Assembly (NCBI RefSeq): GCF_001425175.1
Contig: NZ_LMDV01000012.1
Location: forward strand, 62,001 to 126,000
Reading direction: 5' to 3'
Source of the DNA: Nocardioides sp. Root1257
GTDB lineage: Bacteria > Actinomycetota > Actinomycetes > Propionibacteriales > Nocardioidaceae
DNA: 64,000 nt
Position 1 is the first letter of the stretch, and each line of letters opens with the position of its first letter. Below the pieces are notes generated by a model, which saw only the letters and a program-made list of their open reading frames with translations, was not told where the DNA came from and searched no databases. Positions 15,448 to 23,791 of the stretch are shown in pieces. A program made the translations under genes and the position numbers.

Positions 15448-16695
15448 TCAGGACTCCGGCAGGTCGGCGTCGAGACTGTAGACGGTGGCGGCGAAGGCCT
15501 TGCCGTCCAGAGCCGGGACGATCGCCTTGCCGTCGAACGAGTAGAAGGACCCCGACTTGGTGGCCAGGTGGTCCTCCGACGTGAACGCCAAGGGGTTCGG
15601 CGTGAACCCGTCGGTCTCCACCTCGATGTCGTTGAGGGTCTTCACCATGCCAGCGCGGTCGCAGTCCTTGCCGCACTTCTCCAGCGCCTTCACGACCATG
15701 AGGCCGATGAGATATCCCTGGGTGTACTGGGTGGCACCCTTCGCGACCTCTTGGTCACCGGCTGCATCGACGAGCTCGACGAACTTCTTCGTGCCAGGCT
15801 CCGTGCTGGTGGTGTCGTACTGCGCAGCGGTGCGGAAGACGTACAGGTCCTTGTCGCCGATCTTCTCCAGCGTGGTCGTCGCGGCTCCGTAGGAGAAGTT
15901 CGCGATCGGACCCGAGAAGCCCAGGTCGCGGATCTTCTGCGCCAGCGCCACCAGCACGCCGTCGGGCGCCTCTAGGAGGAGCATGTCTGGCGAGCCGTCG
16001 ATGAGCCGCTGCGCCTGCGCGGTGATGTCGCCGGGGCTGACTGGGAGCGTCACCCGATTGCTGATACTGAAGCCCTTGTCATCGGCGAGCTTCTCGACGT
16101 TGTCCCCCCACGCCTCGCCTGCGGGGCTCTCAACCGGCCCGATGCCGACGGTGAAATCATCGGTCCCCAGCAGAGCGGCCGCGAACTCGACCATCGGCTG
16201 AGCGTTCGACGACGATGTCTGGTCGATCTGGAACATGGACTCCTTGACCGGGTCGAGGATGGCCGGCGACGCGGCCTGTGCCACGAAGGCCACCTTCTCG
16301 CGCTCAAGGGTCGGGAGGACACCTTCCACGACGGTGCTGATGTTGCCACCCGCGACCATGAGGACGTCCTGCGAGAGCAACGAACGTGTGGCCGTCACGC
16401 CAGCCGAGGGGTCAGCCTCGTCGTCCTCCGTGATGAGGTCGATCTTCTGCCCGTTGACACCACCGTTGTCGTTGGCGTCGTCGATGGCGAGCTTGACCCC
16501 TCCCAGCATGGCGGTACCGACCGGCGCGAGCGGGCCCGAGAGGCTGCCCACAAATCCGACCTTGTAGCCCCCGCCGCCGGCCGCCGACGCGCCATCGTCC
16601 CCGCCACAGGCGGCCAACGTCGACATGGCTACCGAGGCCGAAAGGGACGCGGCCGCGATCCGCTTCCAGCGGGCCTTGGAAGTTCCAGTTCTCAT
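15448..16695 (-). CDS. livK: Branched-chain amino acid-type ABC transporter substrate-binding lipoprotein
   Basis: A 415-residue Leu/Ile/Val-type periplasmic-binding protein with a lipoprotein signal: positively charged MRTGTSKARWKR, hydrophobic stretch, lipobox LAAC, then a Gly/Ala-rich linker before YKVGFVGSLSGPLAPVG. The body shows the Peripla_BP_6 pattern (GVKLAIDDANDNGGVNGQKI, TEDDEADPS). AAAGAGGC precedes the ATG. It belongs to a co-directional permease/ATPase set, so it captures the solute at the outer face of the membrane. Liv-type systems in such clusters often import aromatic or terpenoid acids rather than amino acids; that is an inference here. Confidence 0.92.
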   Translation of the reverse strand: MRTGTSKARWKRIAAASLSASVAMSTLAACGGDDGASAAGGGGYKVGFVGSLSGPLAPVGTAMLGGVKLAIDDANDNGGVNGQKIDLITEDDEADPSAGVTATRSLLSQDVLMVAGGNISTVVEGVLPTLEREKVAFVAQAASPAILDPVKESMFQIDQTSSSNAQPMVEFAAALLGTDDFTVGIGPVESPAGEAWGDNVEKLADDKGFSISNRVTLPVSPGDITAQAQRLIDGSPDMLLLEAPDGVLVALAQKIRDLGFSGPIANFSYGAATTTLEKIGDKDLYVFRTAAQYDTTSTEPGTKKFVELVDAAGDQEVAKGATQYTQGYLIGLMVVKALEKCGKDCDRAGMVKTLNDIEVETDGFTPNPLAFTSEDHLATKSGSFYSFDGKAIVPALDGKAFAATVYSLDADLPES

Positions 16696-16751
16696 GTGCT
16701 GCCTCTTTCTCGGGTTCGACGTCGGACTGCCCGACGCCGTGCGGGGACGCG

Positions 16752-17636
16752 TCAGACGCGGTCCACGATGGGTGAGCCGAACAGGCCCCGGGGGCGGACG
16801 ATCAGGACCAGGAGCACGACGGCGAAACCAGCCGCGATGCTCGTCTGGGTGTCCCAGATGACCGCGGTGTACTGCTGCACGAGTGCGAGGATCAAGCCAC
16901 CCACCAGACAGCCCTTGATGCTGTCCATCCCGCCGATCATGGCTGCCGGGAAAGCAAGCAGTCCGATCTCGGTGATCGTCGGGTCGACCGGGAGGCGGAC
17001 TGCGAAGCTGACCCCGGCGACGACGCCAACGGCTGCTGCGATCGCCCAGGCGACGCCGAACCACACCATCAGTGGCATACCGCTATAGGCGGACAGCGTC
17101 GAGTTCTCGGAGGTCGCGCGAAGTCGCACGCCCATCGGCGAGACCGTGATCAGCCAGTAGAGGGCCAGCCACAGCATCACGCCCACCACCAGGATGGCGA
17201 CGTCGACACGGCTGATGACCGCTCCACCCGGGAGTGTCCAGTTCACCCGAGCTCCCGGCGGATCGAGGAAGCGCGGGTCCGATCCCCAGATGAGCTGAGC
17301 GATGTTGAGCCCGGCGATGCCGAGGAACATCGTCAGCAGCATCTGGATCCAGTGCGGCTGGCCCGTCGTCCGATGGATCACGAGCGCGTAGAGCACGATC
17401 GCGGCCGCCGCCGCGATCAGCACAGTCGCCACCAGCGCGAGAGCGAACGACGCGACACCGCCACCTCCCCACAGGCTGATGAAGAGGAGCGCGCCAAAGT
17501 AGAGAAACTGTGCCTGCAGGAAGTTGAACACCCGGCTGGCGCGGTAGACCACGACATAGCCGAGGGCCACAAGGCTGTAGATGACGCCGACGACGAGCGC
17601 GCTCATCAGGGTCTGGTAGGCCATGCCTGTGCTCAT
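16752..17636 (-). CDS. livH: Liv-type ABC transporter permease (LivH)
   Basis: A 294-residue integral membrane protein of the LivH family with about eight hydrophobic segments. It starts YQTLMSALVVGVIYSLVALG, the usual LivH N-terminus, and contains the conserved MGVRLRATSENSTLSAYSG loop contacting the ATPase. The ATG overlaps the end of the livG gene (ATGA). The binding-protein gene follows after 56 bp. Confidence 0.92.
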   Translation of the reverse strand: MSTGMAYQTLMSALVVGVIYSLVALGYVVVYRASRVFNFLQAQFLYFGALLFISLWGGGGVASFALALVATVLIAAAAAIVLYALVIHRTTGQPHWIQMLLTMFLGIAGLNIAQLIWGSDPRFLDPPGARVNWTLPGGAVISRVDVAILVVGVMLWLALYWLITVSPMGVRLRATSENSTLSAYSGMPLMVWFGVAWAIAAAVGVVAGVSFAVRLPVDPTITEIGLLAFPAAMIGGMDSIKGCLVGGLILALVQQYTAVIWDTQTSIAAGFAVVLLVLIVRPRGLFGSPIVDRV

Positions 17637-18433
17637 GACGGCTCCCTCACTGTGACCTCGGCGTCGGGGCGGCCGATGTAGGAATCGATGACCCTCGAGT
17701 CCGCCAGTACCGTGGCGTTGTCTCCTGCGGCGATGACTTGACCGGCGTCCAGCACCACCAGCCTCTCGGCGAGCGCAGTGACGAAGCCGAGGTCGTGGTC
17801 GACCAGAAGTTGGGCAATGCCCCGTGAGTCGCGGATCGCGGCAATCGCGGAGGACATGACTTGCTTCTCGTCGCTCGTGAGACCAGCTGCCGGCTCATCC
17901 ATGAGGAGGATCTCGGGCTCGCAGGCCAGCGCCCTGCCGAGATCGACCAGCTTGCGGACGCCGTACGGAAGGTTTTCGTACGCGGTATTCGCTCGCACCA
18001 CGTCGGCGATGCCCAGCTCGGTCGCGAGGGACAGCACGAGCGAGCGGGCCTCCTTCTCGCGCCGACGTGCCGGCGGCCAGCCCACGGCGTACGCGAGGAA
18101 CCCGGACGACAGGAACCGGTCGCGGCCCAGAAGCATGACGTCGGCGGCTCCCATCCCGGAGAGGCTTTCGGCTTGCTGGAAGGTGCGGGAGACGCCCAAC
18201 AACGACACCTGTCGCGGGTCGAGACCGCGGATGTCGCGCCCGCCGATCCTGACCGTGCCTTCCTGCGGGAGGTAGAAGCCAGTGAGGCAGTTGATGAGGC
18301 TGGATTTTCCAGCGCCGTTCGGACCGATCAAGCCCACGATCTCGTGCGACGACAGGTCGAAGGAGACCTCGGACAAAGCGGAGACGCCTCCGAAGTGGAG
18401 CGAGACGGCGTCGCATTGCAGCGCCGTGCTCAC
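17633..18433 (-). CDS. livG: Liv-type ABC transporter ATPase (LivG)
   Basis: ABC ATPase of 266 residues. Walker A is GPNGAGKSS, Walker B is ILLMDEPAAG, and the signature is the LivG-type LPYGVRKLVDLGRAL, with H-loop LLVDHDLG. The GTG start overlaps the livF stop (GTGA). It forms the heterodimeric motor with LivF. Confidence 0.93.
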   Translation of the reverse strand: MSTALQCDAVSLHFGGVSALSEVSFDLSSHEIVGLIGPNGAGKSSLINCLTGFYLPQEGTVRIGGRDIRGLDPRQVSLLGVSRTFQQAESLSGMGAADVMLLGRDRFLSSGFLAYAVGWPPARRREKEARSLVLSLATELGIADVVRANTAYENLPYGVRKLVDLGRALACEPEILLMDEPAAGLTSDEKQVMSSAIAAIRDSRGIAQLLVDHDLGFVTALAERLVVLDAGQVIAAGDNATVLADSRVIDSYIGRPDAEVTVREPS

Positions 18434-19161
18434 GAGGCCGCCTTCGAGTAGCCCTCGCGAATCAGGCGCGCGTGAACGTCCGGCCCGGTCTCGTGCTGGA
18501 GGTGTCCTGAGTCCATCGTGTAGACCCGCTGCGCGAGGTGCTGGGTCGACCGAACGTTCTGATCCACGAGAAGGAGTGCCAGGTTGCGCTCCGTCAGGAT
18601 GCGTCCGAGCGCGCTCATCATCTCGAGGACGACGATCGGTGCGAGCCCCAGCGACGGCTCGTCCACCAGGAGGACGTCGGGCGCTCCGATCAGAGCTCCG
18701 GTGATGGCCAGCATCTGCTGTTCGCCGCCGCTGAGCAGGCCGGCTGGCCGATCGGCGGGAAGTCGCGACAACGCGGGGAACATCTCGAACGCCAGGTCCC
18801 GGTCAGTGCTCAACCCGACCTTGCTGCGACGGCGCTGCGCGAAGATCTCGAGGTTCTCGGAGATGTTGAGCTCGCGGAAGATCTTGTCCCGCTCCGGGAT
18901 GTACGCGATGCCAGTCCGTGCGCGCTTGGTCGGAGACTTTCGCGAGATGTTGACCCCGTTGACCGTCACCTCGCCGCGGGTCTCAACACCTTCGTGCGGA
19001 AGGAAGCCACAGATCGCGCGGACGAGGCTGGTCTTCCCCGCTCCATTGGCACCAAGCACCACGGCGCACTCGCCCTGCTCGACACTCAGGCTGGCCCCGT
19101 GCACCGCAGCGGCGCCCCGGCTGTAGCGGACACTGACGTCCTTCGCCTCCAGGTAGCTCAC
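18430..19161 (-). CDS. livF: Liv-type ABC transporter ATPase (LivF)
   Basis: ABC ATPase of 243 residues starting VSYLEAKDVSVRY. Walker A is GANGAGKTS, signature LLSGGEQQMLAI, Walker B VLLVDEPSLGLAP, then LLVDQNV. The GTG at 19161 overlaps the stop of the livM gene (GTGA); a longer frame upstream runs through livM in another frame and is rejected. Confidence 0.93.
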   Translation of the reverse strand: MSYLEAKDVSVRYSRGAAAVHGASLSVEQGECAVVLGANGAGKTSLVRAICGFLPHEGVETRGEVTVNGVNISRKSPTKRARTGIAYIPERDKIFRELNISENLEIFAQRRRSKVGLSTDRDLAFEMFPALSRLPADRPAGLLSGGEQQMLAITGALIGAPDVLLVDEPSLGLAPIVVLEMMSALGRILTERNLALLLVDQNVRSTQHLAQRVYTMDSGHLQHETGPDVHARLIREGYSKAAS

Positions 19162-20255
19162 AGCTTCCTCCGGAAGAGTCCCGACACCGATGCACCGATC
19201 CCCACGAGCCCGCGGGGCTGGAAGATGACCATCGCCGAGACCACCAAGCCAACGACGGCTCCCTGGACCAGGTAGATCTGCGTGGTGTCGATGACGTCGG
19301 TCAGGCCCAGCATGAGGCGCAGATCGCGGAGGACGTAAGGCAGGGCCACGATGACTCCGGCGCCGATGACCGGGCCGTAGACCGTCCCCAGCCCACCGAG
19401 GATCACCATGGCGAGATACTCGATCGCGATGTGGAAACTGGCGAAGGTGCCATAGCTGACGTTGCCGATGTAGTAGGCCGTGAAGGCACCCGACACCCCG
19501 ATCAGCACGGAGCTCAGCGCAAACGCACTCACCTTGTGCCGCGTGACGGAGATCCCGCTCATCAAGGCGAGTGCAGGTCGTTCGCGGATGGCGTGAAGGG
19601 CGCGGCCAGGGCGACTGGTGACCAGCGCGCGGTAGCTGACAAGCACGACCACCAGGCACACGGACAGGAAGATGAACCAGCTTCTGAGCTCGAGCAGCTC
19701 GAACCCGAACACATTTGCGATCGGGACGACGAACCCGCTGTCGCCCACTTGACCGGTCTGCCACTCGCGGAGCGCCCAGATGGTGACGAAGTGGAAGCCC
19801 ATGGTGGCGACCGCCAGGTAGAGGCCGGTGATCCGCAAGGCAGGGAGGGCGACGACCATTCCCACGATCCCGCAGGCGACTCCGGAGAGGACCACCGCAA
19901 GGAGGAACGGCACCTCCATCTCGCGGTTGACGGTGGCCACCACGAACGCACCGATGGCGAGCAGAGCGGCGTTGCCCACCGAGATCAGCCCGGTGTGACC
20001 GAGCAGGAGGTCCAGACCGATCGCACCGAGCGCCGCGATGATGGCCAGGTTCGCCACGTCGATCCAGAGCTCCGAGCCGGCAGCGCCGACCACGAGGAGC
20101 ACAGCGATCAACGCGGCCATCGGGGCAAGGCTCGACCCGGCGCCGATCAACCTTCGCACGGGGCTGCTGGGGCGGTCGTGACCGTCGCGGCCGTCGATCG
20201 GTGACTGGCTGGCGCTGGCGCCTGCCAACGGCTTGACAGCTTGCTCAGGACTCAC
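19158..20255 (-). CDS. livM: Liv-type ABC transporter permease (LivM)
   Basis: A 365-residue permease with about nine hydrophobic segments and the LivM motif GLDLLLGHTGLISVGNAAL, plus RPGRALHAIRERPALA in the coupling loop and GGLGTVYGPVIGA near the end. I place the start at the GTG 20255 because AAGGAGGAG lies eight bases before it; an ATG 27 bases upstream is possible but has a poor ribosome site. It is the first gene of a seven-gene operon: LivM, LivF, LivG, LivH, binding protein, SDR, Gal80-like protein. The inverted repeat at 20426-20444 is the probable operator. Confidence 0.9.
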   Translation of the reverse strand: MSPEQAVKPLAGASASQSPIDGRDGHDRPSSPVRRLIGAGSSLAPMAALIAVLLVVGAAGSELWIDVANLAIIAALGAIGLDLLLGHTGLISVGNAALLAIGAFVVATVNREMEVPFLLAVVLSGVACGIVGMVVALPALRITGLYLAVATMGFHFVTIWALREWQTGQVGDSGFVVPIANVFGFELLELRSWFIFLSVCLVVVLVSYRALVTSRPGRALHAIRERPALALMSGISVTRHKVSAFALSSVLIGVSGAFTAYYIGNVSYGTFASFHIAIEYLAMVILGGLGTVYGPVIGAGVIVALPYVLRDLRLMLGLTDVIDTTQIYLVQGAVVGLVVSAMVIFQPRGLVGIGASVSGLFRRKL

Positions 20256-20425
20256 CTTCGCCACTCCTCCTTGGCCGAACATCTGGTCTCTCGCCAGGTA
20301 CGAACCGAGCTCCAGACGCCGGTCTGCGCATCACGGCCCCACAACCCTCTGGCGATCGCGCGGCCAATTTTCGTGCGTTGTGACGGGCCACACACGAGGA
20401 GAAAAGCACGCCTCGCCCGCTCTGT

Positions 20426-20444
20426 CAACAAACGTTAGTTTTTG
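20426..20444. promoter_or_regulatory. TetR-type operator G (Liv operon promoter)
   Basis: CAACAAACGTTAGTTTTTG, an imperfect inverted repeat of the same family as operators A-F, about 170 bp upstream of the livM start. Its presence ties the transporter operon to the catabolic regulon. Confidence 0.58.
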
Positions 20445-21237
20445 CTGTTGCTTGAGACGCTGCCAACGCCAAGCTCTTGGCGAGAGAGCACCCACCGATC
20501 TGACGTGCGGGCCTCCGCGGCCGCAGCGGGCCTGGTCCTTGTTGGATGCGCGCAGCAGGACGTCGCCGCATTCGTCCACGAGCGGGACCCGCCGTGGGGC
20601 ATCATCGGACGTCAACCTCCTCGACGCGTAACGTCGAAACGCCATCTGACCTGCGAAAACAGACCAAGGTCGAAGCGCGAGGTCTTATAGGTGGGTTCAC
20701 CCCGTGAGTCCACTCACGATGGCAGTCGCCGCCGCGTAGACAGAACCAGGCCCGCGCCGACTGGGGAGTCGGTGCGGGCCAGGGCACTAAGAGGCGATCA
20801 TTGGGGTGCGCTCTGTCGAGCGATCTTCGCGAACCGTTCAAGATTCCCTCGCGGACAGCCCCTTGTGTCTGGAGGTGTTGAAGCCGTGTCTCCCGCTGTC
20901 TTCGCGCCGCGTGGACTGAGTTTCAGCAGCACTCGACGGCAACGTGAAACCGCGCTCGTCACGCCTCGGGCCAGCTGATACCAGTACGGCATCCCGCATC
21001 CCGCACCCCGTCGATGCGGTGACCACCGGTCGCACGATCTCGGGCACGACGCACAGTCGGTCCGTGCCGTGCCACCCAGCGAGCACGAGTGGTACGGGGT
21101 CGACGATTCAGTGGAGGGCTGACTCGGTGAGGTGGTCGACGGACCCGTATCGAGGCGAGCTGGACTGGGTCCCGGTAGGTCGTCGAGTTCTGCCACGCTC
21201 CGCCTACTCGCCTGGCGGCGTCGCGGCTGCACCTCAG
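20445..21237. other. Gene-poor stretch after the catabolic cluster
   Basis: About 790 bp without a convincing gene. Short open frames on both strands lack ribosome sites and family features. This is the boundary between the catabolic regulon and the accessory region. Confidence 0.55.
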
Positions 21238-21618
21238 TCACGCCGTCAGGCGCGAGAGCTCCGCGCGCAGGTTGTCCGGAGTCCATCCCCGTCCGACCAG
21301 GTAGGCAAACGGCCCTCCTCCGGCTCCCCCTTCGACCGACTCGATGACGTTGAAGACGTGGCTCTCGAGCCAGTTGGCGTAGGCGTCGTCGTCGCCTTCG
21401 TCGTCCCAGTCCCGGGTATCGCCGACGTCCTCCGGGTTGAGGTTTCCGTACAGGTTCGACACGCTGCGCCAGGCGTCCTCGTGCAGGATCTCGGCGAGCT
21501 GGTCCGCGTCGAGGCTGAGCTCGTCGGCCACTCGTTCCAGCTCGAGAACGTCCTCGATGTTGACGGAGATGGTCCCTCCGCTCGAGTCAACGGTGTCCAT
21601 CATGTGCGGCGTCTGCAT
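21238..21618 (-). CDS. Small acidic hypothetical protein
   Basis: A 126-residue very acidic protein (DTRDWDDEGDDDAYANW in the middle, ELERVADELSLDADQLAEIL in the first half) with no family I recognise. GAAGGAG eight bases before the ATG supports the start. The N-terminal half looks alpha-helical, and there is no signal or membrane segment. Isolated from neighbours by more than 500 bp on each side. Confidence 0.6.
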   Translation of the reverse strand: MQTPHMMDTVDSSGGTISVNIEDVLELERVADELSLDADQLAEILHEDAWRSVSNLYGNLNPEDVGDTRDWDDEGDDDAYANWLESHVFNVIESVEGGAGGGPFAYLVGRGWTPDNLRAELSRLTA

Positions 21619-22200
21619 GGGTTGGGCTCCTTCGTGACTGTGCCGGGATCTCGGTCGGGATCGTGGCGAGTAGGTCGTTCAGGAGGGACCGTGCGGTGCT
21701 CCGACGTCGCCGCAATGCCGACCGCACGACCGGAAACGCTGGCGGTGCAGACCGTGAGATCGGGTGAGCGTTTAGCACCGTCGAGGCGCTCAACACAGCA
21801 CCAGGTTCGACTCAATGGCGACGACCCTGAGTGTCGTCGATCGCGACCACACCACCGCGCGGGGTGGTGCGGGTATTCAGGATCATCTTCTTGGAGTCAT
21901 GGCTATCTGCCGCGCTCGATCCGAGCATGCCGGGCGGCGTGCCCACGGCAACCCCGACCGTGGAGTCCGGAGTCTGGTGTTCCACTGAGGTGGCGGACAA
22001 CCGCCACCTGACGGCTGGCTCTCGGTCGGTGGGTCGCCCGGAGCGTGTGGGTCGGTGGTCGTGACTGCGTGCCGACGTCACCGCAGCACGGTGGTTGTTG
22101 TGAGGCGGCGGCCTCAGATCCCGCGGCTCTCACGTCGCACAGTCCCTATCGATCGGCCGTCGACCTCGGCGACCGCCAGTCCCTACCCAGTGGAGTCAGC
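21619..22200. other. Intergenic stretch with one hairpin
   Basis: No gene is supported. The inverted repeat CACCACC/GGTGGTG with a 6-nt loop at 21850-21869 is a possible terminator; otherwise the sequence is unremarkable. Confidence 0.5.
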
Positions 22201-22524
22201 ATGTACATCAGCACCGTCTTCGGCGAGCAGATTCGCGCGTCGGAGGGGAAGGTCGCACCGCTCCTCGCTCGTGCCGAGCTTCTCGGCCTGCCTTCCGACC
22301 ACCTCGCCCATGCCGTCAACCGAGTGCTCAGGTGGACCTTCCAGGCCGTCTTCAGCGCACCCAGCGACGACGACTACCAGGAGTACTACGAGAGGCTCGT
22401 GATCGAGCGCGAGTGCGCGTCCGCCGAGATCATTGGTGGTGGGTTGCGCACCCAGATCGGCTTCATGCTCGAGCACTACAGCGAGGACGAGATCGCCGAG
22501 ATGCTCGAGGAGCCTTCGGTCTGA
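22201..22524 (+). CDS. Small hypothetical protein
   Basis: A 107-residue soluble protein starting MYISTVFGEQIRASEG, helix-rich and acidic towards the C-terminus (EHYSEDEIAEMLEEPSV). GTGGAG nine bases before the ATG supports the start; the frame extends upstream without support. No recognisable domain. Immediately downstream are three tandem 12-bp repeats. Confidence 0.55.
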   Translation: MYISTVFGEQIRASEGKVAPLLARAELLGLPSDHLAHAVNRVLRWTFQAVFSAPSDDDYQEYYERLVIERECASAEIIGGGLRTQIGFMLEHYSEDEIAEMLEEPSV

Positions 22525-22527
22525 TCA

Positions 22528-22563
22528 GCAGTCGCAGGGGCAGTCGCTGAGGCAGTCGCTGAG
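22528..22563. repeat. Three tandem 12-bp repeats
   Basis: Units GCAGTCGCAGGG, GCAGTCGCTGAG, GCAGTCGCTGAG in direct succession, four bases after the stop of the preceding small gene. Function unknown; could be replication slippage. Confidence 0.7.
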
Positions 22564-22730
22564 GTCGGGGCCATGTCGCAGTCTCACGTCAGGTCACCAT
22601 GCTGGCGTCGGCGAAGACCAGCGCCGGCGCCAGCATTGGGACTTGGACCCTGGATGCGCGCTCTGCGAATCAGGACGCCTGCGCCTGCGTACGCACGTGG
22701 ACACCAGCGCCGTAGACGTACGTTGTTGAT

Positions 22731-22985
22731 GTGCCCTACCCGGCCCGCCCCGTCCTGGAGCCACTCCCCCAGTTCGTCGGATCCAACACGACCCGTCCGA
22801 CGCCGGCGCAGCGTGCAGCGCTCGTCACTTTCGTTGTGGCCGAGTACGAGGCTGGCCGGTCGCTACGCGAACTCGCGGAGCTGACAGATCGGACCCAGAC
22901 CGCCGTGCGGCGCGCTCTCGACGCCGCCGGCATCGTCCGCCGGACGCGGGGCGCGTACCAGGTACGCGGCGAACAGACGCGGTAA
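22731..22985 (+). CDS. Small helix-turn-helix DNA-binding protein
   Basis: An 84-residue protein with one predicted HTH in its second half: GRSLRELAELTDRTQTAVRRALDAAGI followed by VRRTRGAYQV, the pattern of resolvase- and ParB-like HTH units. The GTG start at 22731 has no clear ribosome site and could be leaderless. It converges with the next gene, leaving 6 bp between the stops. Probably a local regulator. Confidence 0.6.
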   Translation: MPYPARPVLEPLPQFVGSNTTRPTPAQRAALVTFVVAEYEAGRSLRELAELTDRTQTAVRRALDAAGIVRRTRGAYQVRGEQTR

Positions 22986-22991
22986 CGCTCA

Positions 22992-23300
22992 TCACCGCGT
23001 TGGCGGAGAGCCTTCGACATGCCAGGGGTCCGCCGGGTACATCGGGCGCACGTTTCCTGAACGCACCCACCCCTGGGAGACCGACCAGGGCAGCTCACCA
23101 CCCCCGGACGCCCAGACCACGAGTCCTTCCCACCGCACCGTGTTCTGGCGAGTCGCAATCGAGCGCCACTCGAGGAGCAGGCCGGGCCGCCAGTCCTTCT
23201 CGTCATACCAATGCCCCGTCACGTCAACCCAGACCGGCCGCGGGCGAGGGACGTTCGCACGATCCCGGTCCGACGCACCCACGCGACTCAGCATAGACAT
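22992..23300 (-). CDS. Hypothetical protein, divergent from hipBA
   Basis: A 102-residue protein starting MSMLSRVG with aromatic-rich strands (VWVDVTGHWYDEKDWRPGLLLEW, VRWEGLVVWASGGGELPWS). I do not recognise the family; the beta-rich pattern suggests a small barrel. It shares a 137-bp divergent promoter region with the antitoxin gene, and the two genes begin with the same ATGTCTATG sequence. Confidence 0.55.
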   Translation of the reverse strand: MSMLSRVGASDRDRANVPRPRPVWVDVTGHWYDEKDWRPGLLLEWRSIATRQNTVRWEGLVVWASGGGELPWSVSQGWVRSGNVRPMYPADPWHVEGSPPTR

Positions 23301-23437
23301 TATTCGAATGCACGTTCGGTGTCGGGGCTGCCATGAGCGCGCGCTCGCCGGCTCCTCAAGGAAAGCTCCCACGTCGTCATAAAAATGGCGATCGAGGCGT
23401 TCCACCGAGCCGGGCGACCGTTGGCGTAGCTATAATC
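23301..23437. promoter_or_regulatory. Divergent promoter with mirrored start regions (hipBA / 102-aa gene)
   Basis: TATAAT at 23431-23436 lies just before the antitoxin start; a transcript from it would begin near the second in-frame ATG (23444), suggesting leaderless translation. On the opposite strand the 102-aa gene begins GAATAATGTCTATG, nearly the same as TATAATCATGTCTATG on this side, so the two starts form an inverted repeat about 140 bp apart. It may be an autoregulatory site for the HipB-like protein. Confidence 0.5.
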
Positions 23438-23791
23438 ATGTCTATGAGCGGCCGCCTGAATGATCCCGCTGCTGTCGGGCAAGTCGAAGTCCAGCTCGGT
23501 GGGCAGGTCCGTGATGCGCGGCGAGCTCAAGGGCTGACGCAGTTGGAGGTCGCAGACCTGGCGAACACCTCGGTGGGCGCACTGAAGAACCTGGAGTCCG
23601 GTCGCGGCGCGAACGTCCGGACCCTGATCCGGGTGCTGCGTGCACTTGGTCTCGACGACTGGCTGGGGACGCTCTACGTTCCCCGACCAACCTTCAACCC
23701 TCTCGACCTTCCCGCTGTCGAGGTCACCGCTGGGCGCCGGGTGCATGACGGTCGCTCCGTTGCCAGCATGAGCGATCGCGACGACAGCTGA
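23438..23791 (+). CDS. hipB: HipB-like XRE antitoxin
   Basis: A 117-residue Cro/C1-type protein. The HTH spans about residues 25-80: VRDARRAQGLTQLEVADLAN then TSVGALKNLESGRG and NVRTLIRVLRALGLDDWL. A C-terminal tail of about 30 residues would cover the toxin or stay disordered. Its TGA overlaps the ATG of hipA (TGATG). In HipBA pairs the antitoxin binds HipA and represses the operon. The start could be the second ATG (23444) if translation is leaderless from the TATAAT at 23431. Confidence 0.88.
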   Translation: MSMSGRLNDPAAVGQVEVQLGGQVRDARRAQGLTQLEVADLANTSVGALKNLESGRGANVRTLIRVLRALGLDDWLGTLYVPRPTFNPLDLPAVEVTAGRRVHDGRSVASMSDRDDS

